A stretch of DNA of 64,000 bases from an uncultured Mesonia sp. GTDB lineage: Bacteria > Bacteroidota > Bacteroidia > Flavobacteriales > Flavobacteriaceae. The notes beneath the pieces are model-generated. The model made no database searches and was not told the origin of the DNA. It worked only from the letters and a program-made list of their open reading frames with translations. The stretch spans positions 186,001-250,000 of the forward strand of contig CANMOY010000002.1 of NCBI GenBank assembly GCA_947499595.1, given 5' to 3'. This document shows positions 35,059 to 43,755 of this stretch, in pieces; position 1 is the stretch's first letter, and each line of letters starts with the position of its first letter. Made by a program: the position numbers and the translations under genes.

Positions 35059-36738
35059 ATGAGAAAACCATTTTTGAAATCGGCATTTGCAGCGACAACC
35101 GTTGCCCTTATTGCCGCAAGTTGTGGGACAACCAGCCCCGTGATAACTTCTACGCCCATAGAAAACATCGATCAACAACCATTAAAAAATATTGCGCTTA
35201 CAGATGTTGAGCTTAAAGGTTGGGGAGGAGCAGATTTGGTACAAGATACCATACCGGGTATGAGTGTGCAAAAAGCTTATGATGAAATCATTAAAGACTA
35301 CCAAGGAAAAACTGTAATAGTAGGGGTAATAGATAGTGGTATCGATATAGAGCACGAAGATCTAAAAAATGTTATCTGGGTAAATGAAGATGAAATTCCA
35401 GGCAACGGAATTGACGATGACAAAAACGGTTACATAGACGATATACACGGATGGAATTTCTTAGGTGATGCCATTGCTGAGAATTTAGAGTATGTACGAA
35501 TAATCAAAAGACTGCAGCCAAAATACGAGGGTAAAACCAAAAATGATGTGGCAGCATCAGATTTAGCTGAGTTTGAAATGTACCAAGCGGCGCAGCAGGA
35601 GTTTGAAAAGGAATATAACGAAACCACACAAAACCAAAACTACTACCAACAATTGTTGGCCAGCGTAAACAACTCGTCAAAATTGGTTAGTGAAAAGTTA
35701 GGGAAAGAAGATTTTAGCCGTGAAGAATTAATGGCTATGGAAGCTGATACCCCAGAGTTGCAGCAAGCCCAAGCTTTTCTTAATAATATCATGATGAATA
35801 TTGGTGATTTAGAAGAAGCTAAAGAACAACTGCAGGAGGGTATAGATTATTTTAATACTCGACTAGAGTCTCACTTTAACTTAGAGTTTGACGGTAGAGC
35901 TATAGTTGGCGATGACCCTTATGATATTACCGATGTTAACTATGGTAATAATGATGTAGATGGTCCAGATGAGAAAAAGGAAGATGCGAAGCACGGTACC
36001 CACGTTGCTGGGATCATCGCTGCCGAGAGAAACAATAACATAGGAATGAATGGAGTTGCTAAAAACGTAAAGATAATGGCTTTACGTGCAGTTCCAGACG
36101 GTGATGAGTATGATAAAGATATCGCCTTAGCTATACGTTATGCTGTTGATAACGGAGCTAAAGTAATCAACACCAGTTTTGGTAAATACTTTTCACCAAA
36201 TCCAGAGTGGGTAACCGATGCTATCAAATATGCGGCTAAGCATGACGTACTTATTGTAAACGCTGCAGGAAATGATGCGACAGATTTAGATACCAAAATG
36301 GTTTATCCAAACGACCAAAAGCCAGGAGAAAGCCTGGAGATAAGCGATAATTTCCTTACTGTGGGTGCTTCAAGCTATGCCTATGGAGACAAGCTAGTAG
36401 CAAGTTTTTCTAACTACGGTAAACAAAATGTAGATGTTTTTGCACCGGGTACAAAAATTTGGGCCACCACACCTTTAGATCAGTATGAGTACTTACAAGG
36501 TACATCTATGGCGGCTCCAGCAGTAGCAGGTGTAGCGGCGTTAATACGTTCTTACTATCCTAAACTTACTGCAGCGCAAGTTAAACAAGTAATTATGCAA
36601 AGTGGTTTATCTTCAAGTGCAGATGTAATTGTTGGTGGTAACCCAGAAGACGTTAGACCGTTTAGTGAACTTTCTGTTTCAGGAAAAATGGTTAACTTGT
36701 ACAATGCCTTTATTTTAGCCGATAAAATGAGCAAATAA
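35059..36738 (+). CDS. S8 (subtilisin-like) serine peptidase lipoprotein with long Asp-His insertion
   Basis: This 559-residue envelope protease has the lipobox AASC with lipid-bearing Cys22. The catalytic triad is Asp92 (VIDSGIDIEHEDL), His312 (KHGTHVAGI) and Ser483 (GTSMAAPAVAG). The Asp-His distance of 220 residues is far above the ~30 of subtilisin. The insertion (about 110-300) is helical and Gln/Glu/Asn-rich, perhaps a regulatory or propeptide-like arm. No type IX secretion C-terminal domain is visible. It lies 7 nt after the MBL gene and is followed by a long-loop terminator. Confidence 0.92.
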   Translation: MRKPFLKSAFAATTVALIAASCGTTSPVITSTPIENIDQQPLKNIALTDVELKGWGGADLVQDTIPGMSVQKAYDEIIKDYQGKTVIVGVIDSGIDIEHEDLKNVIWVNEDEIPGNGIDDDKNGYIDDIHGWNFLGDAIAENLEYVRIIKRLQPKYEGKTKNDVAASDLAEFEMYQAAQQEFEKEYNETTQNQNYYQQLLASVNNSSKLVSEKLGKEDFSREELMAMEADTPELQQAQAFLNNIMMNIGDLEEAKEQLQEGIDYFNTRLESHFNLEFDGRAIVGDDPYDITDVNYGNNDVDGPDEKKEDAKHGTHVAGIIAAERNNNIGMNGVAKNVKIMALRAVPDGDEYDKDIALAIRYAVDNGAKVINTSFGKYFSPNPEWVTDAIKYAAKHDVLIVNAAGNDATDLDTKMVYPNDQKPGESLEISDNFLTVGASSYAYGDKLVASFSNYGKQNVDVFAPGTKIWATTPLDQYEYLQGTSMAAPAVAGVAALIRSYYPKLTAAQVKQVIMQSGLSSSADVIVGGNPEDVRPFSELSVSGKMVNLYNAFILADKMSK

Positions 36739-36758
36739 TATTAATATTAATTTTAATT

Positions 36759-36816
36759 AAGTGTTCTCTAAAGAGTCGATAATTTTATTTGCTGCTCCTA
36801 GAGAACACTTTTTTTT
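36759..36816 (+). terminator. Terminator with a 28-nt loop after the S8 peptidase gene
   Basis: A perfect 12-bp stem (AAGTGTTCTCTA with TAGAGAACACTT) is followed by eight T. It ends only 12 nt before the ATG of the M1 peptidase gene, so that gene needs read-through or a promoter inside this structure; the loop carries a near -7 TTTATTTG. Confidence 0.85.
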
Positions 36817-36828
36817 AACCCAATTATA

Positions 36829-38715
36829 ATGATAGCCAAAAAAACTTTTTTAACTTTTTGTATTGCTTGCTTAAGTTACTTTTCTGTTTTCGCTCAAGGC
36901 GGAAACGGTTCTTACTGGCAACAACATGTAGATTATAAAATGGAAATCGATGTAGATGTAAAAAATTACACCTACACCGGTAAACAAGAGTTGGTATATA
37001 CCAATAATTCTCCAGATACCTTAAAACAAGTCTTTTATCATCTTTTCTTCAATGCTTTTCAACCGGGAAGTGAGATGGATGCACGTTTACAAGATATACC
37101 AGATCCAGATGGTAGAATGGTAGAAAATCAAGGCACTAAAGAAAACCCTAAACCAGTAAGTCGCATTGCTTTGCTAAATGATAAAGAAATGGGGTATATC
37201 AAAGTAAACACCTTATCTCAAGACGGAGTTGCGGTGAAGCATAAAACAATAGGGAGTATTCTGCAAGTTAAGCTGAATCAAGCTTTATTGCCTGGCGCGC
37301 AAACCACTTTACAAATGACCTGGAAGGCGCAAATACCAGAACAAATAAGAAGATCGGGACGCAATAGTAAAGAGGGTGTAGCTTTATCTATGGCGCAATG
37401 GTACCCTAAATTAGCCGAGTATGATTTTGAAGGCTGGCACGCTAACCCTTATATCGCAAGAGAGTTTCACGGGGTATGGGGTGATTTTGATGTGAAAATC
37501 ACTATCGATAAAGAATATACATTAGGTGGAACTGGATATTTACAAAATCCACAAGAAATAGGTCATGGCTACGAAGCCGAAGGTACTAGCGTAAAGCACA
37601 AAGGAAAAAAGTTAACTTGGCATTTTGTAGCGCCGCAAGTACACGATTTTACCTGGGGAGCAGATCCCGATTTTGTACACGATAAACGCGTTACCAAAGA
37701 GGGGGTAACCTTGCACTTTTTATATAAAGATAATCCGGCATATGAGCAAGAAAACAATTTCACCGCCAACTGGAAAAGATTACAACCCGATACAGAAAAG
37801 CTATTAGATTTTTTTAATGAGCACATTGGTCCATATCCTTACAAGCAATATTCTGTAATTCAAGGTGGCGATGGCGGAATGGAGTATGGTATGAGCACTT
37901 TAATTACTGGAAACCGTACCTATGAAAGCCTATTAGGAGTTACGGCACATGAATTGGCTCATTCTTGGTTTCAATTTGTGTTGGCGACCAATGAGTCTAA
38001 ACACGAATGGATGGATGAGGGCTTTACCACCTATATTTCTACGCTAGCCGAAGATCATGTATTAGATAAAAACAATGAATTTCCTTTAAAGAACGCTTAC
38101 CGCGGATATATCTACTTGGCCAATTCGGGTGCAGAACAACCGCAAACTACACACGCCGATAGATATGTCTTAAACCAAGCTTATGGTCTTGCGGCTTATT
38201 CGAAAGGTGCCGTTTTCTTATCGCAGTTGGGTTATTTAATAGGGGAAGAAAATTTAGATAAAACTTTAAAGCGTTATTACCAAGACTGGAAATTTAAACA
38301 CCCTACTCCTAATGATTTTATTCGTGTAGCAGAAAAGGTTAGTGGTGCACAGTTAGGCTGGTATTTAAATGACTGGACAAGAACTACTAATACCATTGAT
38401 TACGGAATTGAAGCAGTGAATGCTTTACCTACAGAGCGTACTAAAATTACGCTAAAACGCCATGGTTTAATGCCTATGCCCATTGAGCTAAAGGTAACTT
38501 TTACCGATGGCAGCAGCAGGATGTTCTACATTCCGTTAGAAATGATGTATTGGCAAAAGCCTTTAGAAGCAGAAAAATTAACTGCCTGGGCTTGGGGCCA
38601 CCCTACTTATGAAATCATTTTATTTAACGATAAAAACCAGATAGAGAAGATAGAGATTGACCCTTCACAAAAAATGGCCGATGTAAATAGAGAAAACAAT
38701 ATTTACAAGCCATAA
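36829..38715 (+). CDS. M1-family zinc metallopeptidase (aminopeptidase-like)
   Basis: This 628-residue secreted or periplasmic peptidase has a signal peptide (cleaved near FAQ). The zinc site is HELAH at 374-378 with the third ligand Glu397, the exact HExxH-x18-E spacing of clan MA. GGMEYGMST replaces the GxMEN exopeptidase loop. The N-terminal beta-saddle domain is typical (YTGKQELVYTNNSPDTLKQV). The ERAP-like C-terminal domain is absent, as in many bacterial members. It is followed by a strong bidirectional terminator. The substrate is unknown; general peptide degradation is likely. Confidence 0.93.
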   Translation: MIAKKTFLTFCIACLSYFSVFAQGGNGSYWQQHVDYKMEIDVDVKNYTYTGKQELVYTNNSPDTLKQVFYHLFFNAFQPGSEMDARLQDIPDPDGRMVENQGTKENPKPVSRIALLNDKEMGYIKVNTLSQDGVAVKHKTIGSILQVKLNQALLPGAQTTLQMTWKAQIPEQIRRSGRNSKEGVALSMAQWYPKLAEYDFEGWHANPYIAREFHGVWGDFDVKITIDKEYTLGGTGYLQNPQEIGHGYEAEGTSVKHKGKKLTWHFVAPQVHDFTWGADPDFVHDKRVTKEGVTLHFLYKDNPAYEQENNFTANWKRLQPDTEKLLDFFNEHIGPYPYKQYSVIQGGDGGMEYGMSTLITGNRTYESLLGVTAHELAHSWFQFVLATNESKHEWMDEGFTTYISTLAEDHVLDKNNEFPLKNAYRGYIYLANSGAEQPQTTHADRYVLNQAYGLAAYSKGAVFLSQLGYLIGEENLDKTLKRYYQDWKFKHPTPNDFIRVAEKVSGAQLGWYLNDWTRTTNTIDYGIEAVNALPTERTKITLKRHGLMPMPIELKVTFTDGSSRMFYIPLEMMYWQKPLEAEKLTAWAWGHPTYEIILFNDKNQIEKIEIDPSQKMADVNRENNIYKP

Positions 38716-38740
38716 TAGTATAGAAATAGAAGTCAGCTAA

Positions 38741-38774
38741 AAAAAAAAGCGGCCTTCAAGGGCCGCTTTTTTTT
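38741..38774. terminator. Bidirectional intrinsic terminator between convergent genes
   Basis: A perfect 14-bp stem (eight A then GCGGCC, paired with GGCCGC and eight T) around TTCAAG serves both the M1 peptidase gene and the convergent membrane protein gene. Confidence 0.9.
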
Positions 38775-38777
38775 GTA

Positions 38778-39266
38778 TTATAGCTTGTTTTTTAAAATCT
38801 TTAAAATAGCTTCTTTATCCTCGGTAAAAAACAACTGGGCTTTTCTTCTATTTAATTTTAGGTGTATGTTATAGGCGCTATCACCAAAGGGTGTTTGTAG
38901 TTCAAGTAAACTTATTTGTTGATAGGGTATGGCCAATTCTTGATTGCCTTGCCAATAAATAAAGTTCCTGTCTGTAAGCCTGATATTGGTTTTTTGTACA
39001 GACATATAGGCGGGAATAAAAGCGGTTGTTTCATGTAAAACCTGCTCGTCTGCAGCCAAATTATAAGGTTTAACTTTACGAATTTTACGGATAAGAGCAA
39101 AAATAAGCGGTGTAATTACCGCGATAAAAATCACAAAAAATACAGTAGTAAGCAAACTACCTGATAAATCTTCTTGTTTATTGAAGATAAAGTAGTGAAT
39201 TATAAAGTAAATAACCGCGCCGATAAGCGCCTGCATAGCAATGAATTTAAATATACTCTTTTTCAT
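38778..39266 (-). CDS. Small membrane protein with PH-like cytosolic domain
   Basis: This 162-residue protein has two hydrophobic helices (about 7-27 and 38-60), then a basic linker (IRKIRKVKPYN). The globular C-terminal domain's strand pattern (TNIRLTDRNFIYWQGNQELA, ISLLELQTPFG, KLNRRKAQLFFT) resembles bacterial PH/YcxB-like domains. I cannot name a function. It lies downstream of pyk with the structured element A between them, and ends at the bidirectional terminator. Confidence 0.75.
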   Translation of the reverse strand: MKKSIFKFIAMQALIGAVIYFIIHYFIFNKQEDLSGSLLTTVFFVIFIAVITPLIFALIRKIRKVKPYNLAADEQVLHETTAFIPAYMSVQKTNIRLTDRNFIYWQGNQELAIPYQQISLLELQTPFGDSAYNIHLKLNRRKAQLFFTEDKEAILKILKNKL

Positions 39267-39281
39267 AGGTTACTTTTGTTT

Positions 39282-39390
39282 GCGTTAGGGATTAAGCGGT
39301 TTGTTTAAGCTCTTTTGCATTTTTTTTGCAAAAAGCGAGTAGCGAAAGCCCGACCCAGTAAGCCTTTGAAAGGGTTACTGGGAAACGCCC
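39282..39390 (-). other. Structured intergenic element, copy A
   Basis: It starts 8 nt after the pyk stop. On the minus strand it reads GGGCGTTTC, an 11-bp hairpin with one mismatch (arms at 39354-39364 and 39372-39382), then TCGGGCTTTCGC, a second hairpin (TTTTGCA with TGCAAAA), and ends TTAATCCCTAACGC. The outermost GCGTT and AACGC are complementary, so the whole unit can close as one stem. The block order matches copy B (21769-21858). It resembles elements I recall after flavobacterial genes; its role is unknown. Confidence 0.6.
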
Positions 39391-39398
39391 AGCATAAT

Positions 39399-40829
39399 TT
39401 ATTTAATTTCTGATACCCTTAAAGTATTTACCATTCCTTTATTTTCTATAGGCATGGAGGCCAAGTTGATTACAAAATCGCTTGAGGCTACCAGTTTTTT
39501 ATTTTTTGCAATAAGATTTACATCCTCAACGGTTTTATCGGTACTTTCGAATTTATCATAATAAAAGGCATTAACGCCCCATAATAAACTCAATTGGGTA
39601 AGTATGCGCTTATTGCTTGTAAAAGCTAAAATATGAGCGCTAGGACGCCAAGCAGAGATTTGAAAGGCGGTATACCCTGAGTTGGTTAAAGTACAAATGG
39701 CTTTGGCGCTAATTTCATTGGCCATAATAGCGGCGTGGTAACAAACAGCTTTGGTAATATACCTGTTGGTGCGAATATGCGGCGGGTCATGGGGTACGCT
39801 AATGAGTTTTGAGTTTTCAACACTTTTAACAATCTGGCACATTTTTTCGATAACTTGTACCGGATATTTTCCTACCGAGGTTTCTCCGCTAAGCATAACC
39901 GCATCGGCACCATCCATAACAGAGTTGGCCACATCATTAACCTCTGCTCGGGTAGGGGTGAGGCTAGAGATCATGGTTTCCATCATTTGTGTGGCGATAA
40001 TTACAGGAATACGTGCTTTTTTGGCTTTTAAAACCAATTGTTTTTGAATTAGGGGTACTTCGTGGGCAGGAACCTCAACACCTAAATCGCCACGTGCAAC
40101 CATTAAACCGTCACAAGCACTAATAATCTTATCGATATTTTTTACTCCTTCTGGTTTTTCAATTTTTGCAATTACCGGTATTTTGTGTTCGCTGTGTTTT
40201 TTAATGAGATCGTTGAGTACTTGCAGGTCTTTTTCATTACGAACAAATGAAAGGGCAATCCAATCTACTTCTTGCTCAATGGCAAATTGTGCATCTTTAA
40301 AGTCTTTTTCGGTTAAAGCCGGTAACGATATATTAGTATTGGGAAGATTTACCCCTTTTTTTGATCGTAGCGGCCCACCTTGAATAACCTTGGTAATTAC
40401 TTCATTTTTTAGGTTAGTGTTTACCACTTCAAAAATTAACTTTCCATCGTCGAGCAGAATGCGTTCTTTTGGCTTCACATCTTTAGGAAATTCGCTATAA
40501 TTCATGAAAACCCGGTCTTTTGTACCTTGAAACTCTTCGCCCGTAGCAAAGGTGATTTGGTCTCCCTTACTCACAACAATTTCTTCTTTCATGATACCCA
40601 CGCGCAATTTAGGACCTTGTAAATCGGCTAGAATGCCCGCGTTAAACCCATATTTTTCATTGAGTTCGCGAATACTCGCAATTCTTTTTTTTACGTCGTC
40701 ATAATTGGCGTGTGAAAAGTTTATTCTAAAAATATTCACTCCTTTTTCAAGCATGCTTTTTAAAACGCTTTTATTGCTAGTTGCTGGCCCTAGAGTGGCT
40801 ACTATTTTTGTTTTTTTTATGTTATTCAT
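39399..40829 (-). CDS. pyk: Pyruvate kinase
   Basis: It makes pyruvate and ATP from phosphoenolpyruvate and ADP in glycolysis. The 476-residue protein starts TKIVATLGPATSNKSVLKSM. It has the active-site segments FRINFSHANYDD, LADLQGPKLRVG and VIAKIEKPEGV with the catalytic Lys and metal-binding Glu, then MVARGDLGVEVP and MDGADAVMLSGETSVGKYP. The C-terminal allosteric domain is present. The start codon shares one base with the stop of the IPExxxVDY gene (TAATG), so the genes are translationally coupled, as is usual in flavobacteria. Confidence 0.98.
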   Translation of the reverse strand: MNNIKKTKIVATLGPATSNKSVLKSMLEKGVNIFRINFSHANYDDVKKRIASIRELNEKYGFNAGILADLQGPKLRVGIMKEEIVVSKGDQITFATGEEFQGTKDRVFMNYSEFPKDVKPKERILLDDGKLIFEVVNTNLKNEVITKVIQGGPLRSKKGVNLPNTNISLPALTEKDFKDAQFAIEQEVDWIALSFVRNEKDLQVLNDLIKKHSEHKIPVIAKIEKPEGVKNIDKIISACDGLMVARGDLGVEVPAHEVPLIQKQLVLKAKKARIPVIIATQMMETMISSLTPTRAEVNDVANSVMDGADAVMLSGETSVGKYPVQVIEKMCQIVKSVENSKLISVPHDPPHIRTNRYITKAVCYHAAIMANEISAKAICTLTNSGYTAFQISAWRPSAHILAFTSNKRILTQLSLLWGVNAFYYDKFESTDKTVEDVNLIAKNKKLVASSDFVINLASMPIENKGMVNTLRVSEIK

Positions 40830-41314
40830 TAATTAAAAATTAAATGATGTTTTGATTTTAGTTTTGTCGCATCTATTGTATATGCTGTCAGTACTTGGTT
40901 TATTTCTTTAAGCTTGCTCACGAAACCTAAAATTTCATTTTCGTCAGATTCATTTTCTATTTTCAACCAGAAGTCAACTTTAGGATATTCGGGTATCAAG
41001 TTGAGGTTTCTAGTATTTGTTGGTAAATCCTGAAACAAAGATCCTGCGGTTGGTTTTTTTTGCGGTAGATAACTGATTTTGTTCTCGACTAAATAGTAAT
41101 CTACCTCGCGATAGATATCTTGGTGATGAAATAAGGCAAAATAAGCCAATTGTTCATCTGTTTTAAAATCTAAATCGCTTGCACATCGTTTGAATTGTAG
41201 TTGCAGGTATTTATTGGCAAAATAAGCTAATCGAATATGCTCTAAAGAAGTGTGAATGCCTATAAGGTAAAAATCATCTTCTAACAATTCATCGACAAGC
41301 AATTTATAGGCCAT
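40829..41314 (-). CDS. IPExxxVDY family protein
   Basis: This 161-residue protein of a Bacteroidota-specific family is named for the motif seen here as IPEYPKVDF. It is cytosolic, mixed alpha/beta, with no known activity. I chose the ATG preceded by AAAGGAATT, a good ribosome-binding site that begins MAYKLLVDELLEDDF; the frame allows a start 27 nt earlier. The gene is wedged between rnc and pyk, a conserved order in the group, and shares one base with the pyk start. Confidence 0.88.
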   Translation of the reverse strand: MAYKLLVDELLEDDFYLIGIHTSLEHIRLAYFANKYLQLQFKRCASDLDFKTDEQLAYFALFHHQDIYREVDYYLVENKISYLPQKKPTAGSLFQDLPTNTRNLNLIPEYPKVDFWLKIENESDENEILGFVSKLKEINQVLTAYTIDATKLKSKHHLIFN

Positions 41315-41427
41315 AATTCCTTTTGATTTTTGGTGTGCCAACCAAAATCAAAGATAACAAAATCCCAGCACAAAAACACGTTAACTAATTGTGAAGAATA
41401 GTAGATAAATAGTAGCTTATAAAAGTA

Positions 41428-42159
41428 CTAACCAATCTTATTTTGTAAGGCAAAATAGGCTCTTTTCGCTGCTTTTTCTTCTGCTTTTTTCTTGCTGGTG
41501 GCTCGTGCTTTAGCACGTACGTTATCATTTAGCCATAATTTGACTGCGAAATGTTTTTGTTCGGCTACTCCAGTATCTTCATAAGACTCAAAATTAAAAG
41601 CGATTTTTTGCTTTTGGCACCATTCTATAAGTAAACTTTTGTAACTAATAACGAAGCCTTCTAGCTCCTCAATATCTACATATGGGTCAATTACGCGGCG
41701 CTTTACAAACGCTTTACAGCTTTTATACCCTTTATCTAAATAAATAGCACCTACAAGGGATTCAAAAAGATTGCCGTGAATGTTATCGCCAAAATTTTGT
41801 TTTGGTAAACTGGTTTTAACTAAACCGATGAGGTTAAGGTCTTTACCTAATTCATTAAGATGTTTACGGCTTACTATTTTTGATCGCATTTTGGTTAGAT
41901 AGCCTTCATTTCCTTGAGGGGCTTCTTCAAACAAATGGGCGGCTATTATTGCGCTTAACATAGCATCACCCAGAAACTCCAAGCGTTCGTAATTTATATC
42001 GTTACCCTGCGGATCTTTTTTATTCATAGATCTATGGGTAAACGCACGTTGGTAAATTTCAATGTTTTTGGGTTTGAACCCGATAATTTTCTGAATAGCC
42101 ATAAAAAAATTCCCGTTCTTTTTTGAACGGGAATTCCATATGTTTTGAATAATGCTCAT
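41428..42159 (-). CDS. rnc: Ribonuclease III
   Basis: This double-strand RNA endonuclease processes rRNA precursors and mRNAs. The 243-residue protein has the catalytic signature ERLEFLGDAMLSAIIA with acidic metal ligands, a second ligand region LFESLVGAIYLDKGY, and a C-terminal double-stranded RNA-binding domain (about 175-240) ending KKKAEEKAAKRAYFAL. The start is 14 nt after fabF within the acpP-fabF-rnc operon. Confidence 0.97.
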   Translation of the reverse strand: MSIIQNIWNSRSKKNGNFFMAIQKIIGFKPKNIEIYQRAFTHRSMNKKDPQGNDINYERLEFLGDAMLSAIIAAHLFEEAPQGNEGYLTKMRSKIVSRKHLNELGKDLNLIGLVKTSLPKQNFGDNIHGNLFESLVGAIYLDKGYKSCKAFVKRRVIDPYVDIEELEGFVISYKSLLIEWCQKQKIAFNFESYEDTGVAEQKHFAVKLWLNDNVRAKARATSKKKAEEKAAKRAYFALQNKIG

Positions 42160-42173
42160 ATAATTACAAAGGC

Positions 42174-43427
42174 TTATTCAGTTAATTTCTTAAATAAAAT
42201 ACAAGCATTGTGACCGCCAAAACCAAAAGTGTTGCTCATGGCTACATTTACTTCTCGTTTTTGCGCCTTATTTAACGTAAGGTTTAAACTAGGGTCAATG
42301 TTTTCATCGGCTACCTCGTGGTTAATAGTGGGTGGCACTATACTATGCTGCATAGCTAAGATAGAGGCAATGGCTTCTACCGCACCAGCTGCACCCAGCA
42401 AATGCCCGGTCATCGATTTGGTGGAGTTGATATTGATATTCTTTGCATGCTCTCCAAATACATTAGAAATAGCTTTGAGTTCGGCTACATCACCAAGTGG
42501 CGTAGAGGTACCATGTGTATTAATAGCATCTACATCTTCTGGTTTTAAATTAGCGTTTTTTAAGCAATTTTCCATCACGGCCATTACGCCAATCCCATCA
42601 GGATGTGGAGCCGTCATATGATAAGCATCAGAAGACATTCCTCCTCCAACTACTTCGGCATAAATCTTAGCTCCGCGCGCTTTAGCGTGTTCGTATTCTT
42701 CGAGAATTAATGCTCCTGCACCTTCACCTAGAACAAATCCGTCTCGTGTTGCATCAAAGGGTTTTGATGCTTTGGTTGGATTGTCGTTGTTGGTTGAGAG
42801 TGCGTGCATCGCATTAAAACCACCCATACCTGCTTGGGTAACAGCGGCCTCGCTACCTCCGGTAACAATTACATCGCTATGGCCTAATCTTATGTAATTA
42901 AGCGCATCGATCAATGCGTTGGCCGAAGAAGCACAAGCTGAAACTGTCGTGTAATTTGGCCCCATAAATCCATATTTAATTGAGATATGCCCTGGAGCTA
43001 TATCAGCAATCATTTTAGGGATAAAGAATGGGTTAAACCTTGGAGTACCGTCGCCATTAGCAAAGTTTTTAACTTCTTCTTGAAAAGTTTCTAAACCGCC
43101 AATACCTGCACCCCATATTACCCCAACACGGTGTTTATTAATGGTATCAAGATTTAGTTTTGAATCGGCTATTGCTTCATCTGAAGCTACCAAAGCATAC
43201 TGTGCAAATTTATCAAGACGTCTTAACTCTTTGCGATCAAAATACTCATTAAAAGGGAAGTTTTTAATCTCACAAGCGAACTTCGTCTTAAATTTATCAG
43301 TATCAAAATAAGTGATGGGTGCTCCACCACTTCTCCCGCTTACCAAACCATCCCAGTATTCTTGTATATTGTTACCAATGGGGGTAAGGGCACCTAAACC
43401 TGTAACTACTACTCGCTTTAACTCCAT
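42174..43427 (-). CDS. fabF: 3-oxoacyl-[acyl-carrier-protein] synthase II
   Basis: This is the elongating ketosynthase of type II fatty-acid synthesis. The 417-residue protein has Cys in VSACASSANALIDAL, and the catalytic histidines in INTHGTSTPLGD and KSMTGHLLGAAGAVE. The C-terminal NTFGFGGHNACILFK is standard. It follows acpP by 12 nt and precedes rnc by 14 nt in the classic acpP-fabF-rnc cluster. Confidence 0.98.
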   Translation of the reverse strand: MELKRVVVTGLGALTPIGNNIQEYWDGLVSGRSGGAPITYFDTDKFKTKFACEIKNFPFNEYFDRKELRRLDKFAQYALVASDEAIADSKLNLDTINKHRVGVIWGAGIGGLETFQEEVKNFANGDGTPRFNPFFIPKMIADIAPGHISIKYGFMGPNYTTVSACASSANALIDALNYIRLGHSDVIVTGGSEAAVTQAGMGGFNAMHALSTNNDNPTKASKPFDATRDGFVLGEGAGALILEEYEHAKARGAKIYAEVVGGGMSSDAYHMTAPHPDGIGVMAVMENCLKNANLKPEDVDAINTHGTSTPLGDVAELKAISNVFGEHAKNININSTKSMTGHLLGAAGAVEAIASILAMQHSIVPPTINHEVADENIDPSLNLTLNKAQKREVNVAMSNTFGFGGHNACILFKKLTE

Positions 43428-43439
43428 ACTTGAGATGTA

Positions 43440-43676
43440 TTATTTTTTTGCTTCCTCGATATAAGAAATAGCTTGACCTACAGTTGAAATGTTTTCTGCT
43501 TGGTCATCTGGAATTTGAATATCGAACTCTTTTTCGAATTCCATAATTAATTCAACGGTGTCCAATGAATCAGCACCTAAATCGTTGGTGAAACTAGCGT
43601 CGTTTACTACTTCATTCTCGTCAACTCCTAATTTATCAACGATAATTGCTTTTACTCTTGATGCAATGTCTGACAT
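43440..43676 (-). CDS. acpP: Acyl carrier protein
   Basis: This 78-residue acidic carrier of fatty-acid intermediates takes 4'-phosphopantetheine on Ser37 of the motif [12 protein letters not shown]. It forms a four-helix bundle with normal length and the typical ending [10 protein letters not shown]. It is the first gene of the acpP-fabF-rnc-IPExxxVDY-pyk string and has one of the best promoter matches in the window. Confidence 0.98.
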   Translation of the reverse strand: MSDIASRVKAIIVDKLGVDENEVVNDASFTNDLGADSLDTVELIMEFEKEFDIQIPDDQAENISTVGQAISYIEEAKK

Positions 43677-43707
43677 AATCTTCTAATTTTAAAATTTGAT
43701 TAAGTGG

Positions 43708-43736
43708 CAAAAATAAAAAACTTTAGGTTAAAACAA
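43708..43736 (-). promoter_or_regulatory. Promoter of the acpP-fabF-rnc operon
   Basis: On the minus strand TTG (43734-43736), an 18-nt spacer and TATTTTTG (43708-43715) match the Bacteroidota -33/-7 consensus. The start codon of acpP is about 31 nt downstream of the box. Confidence 0.7.
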
Positions 43737-43755
43737 GTTTTCTTGCCAAAAATGT

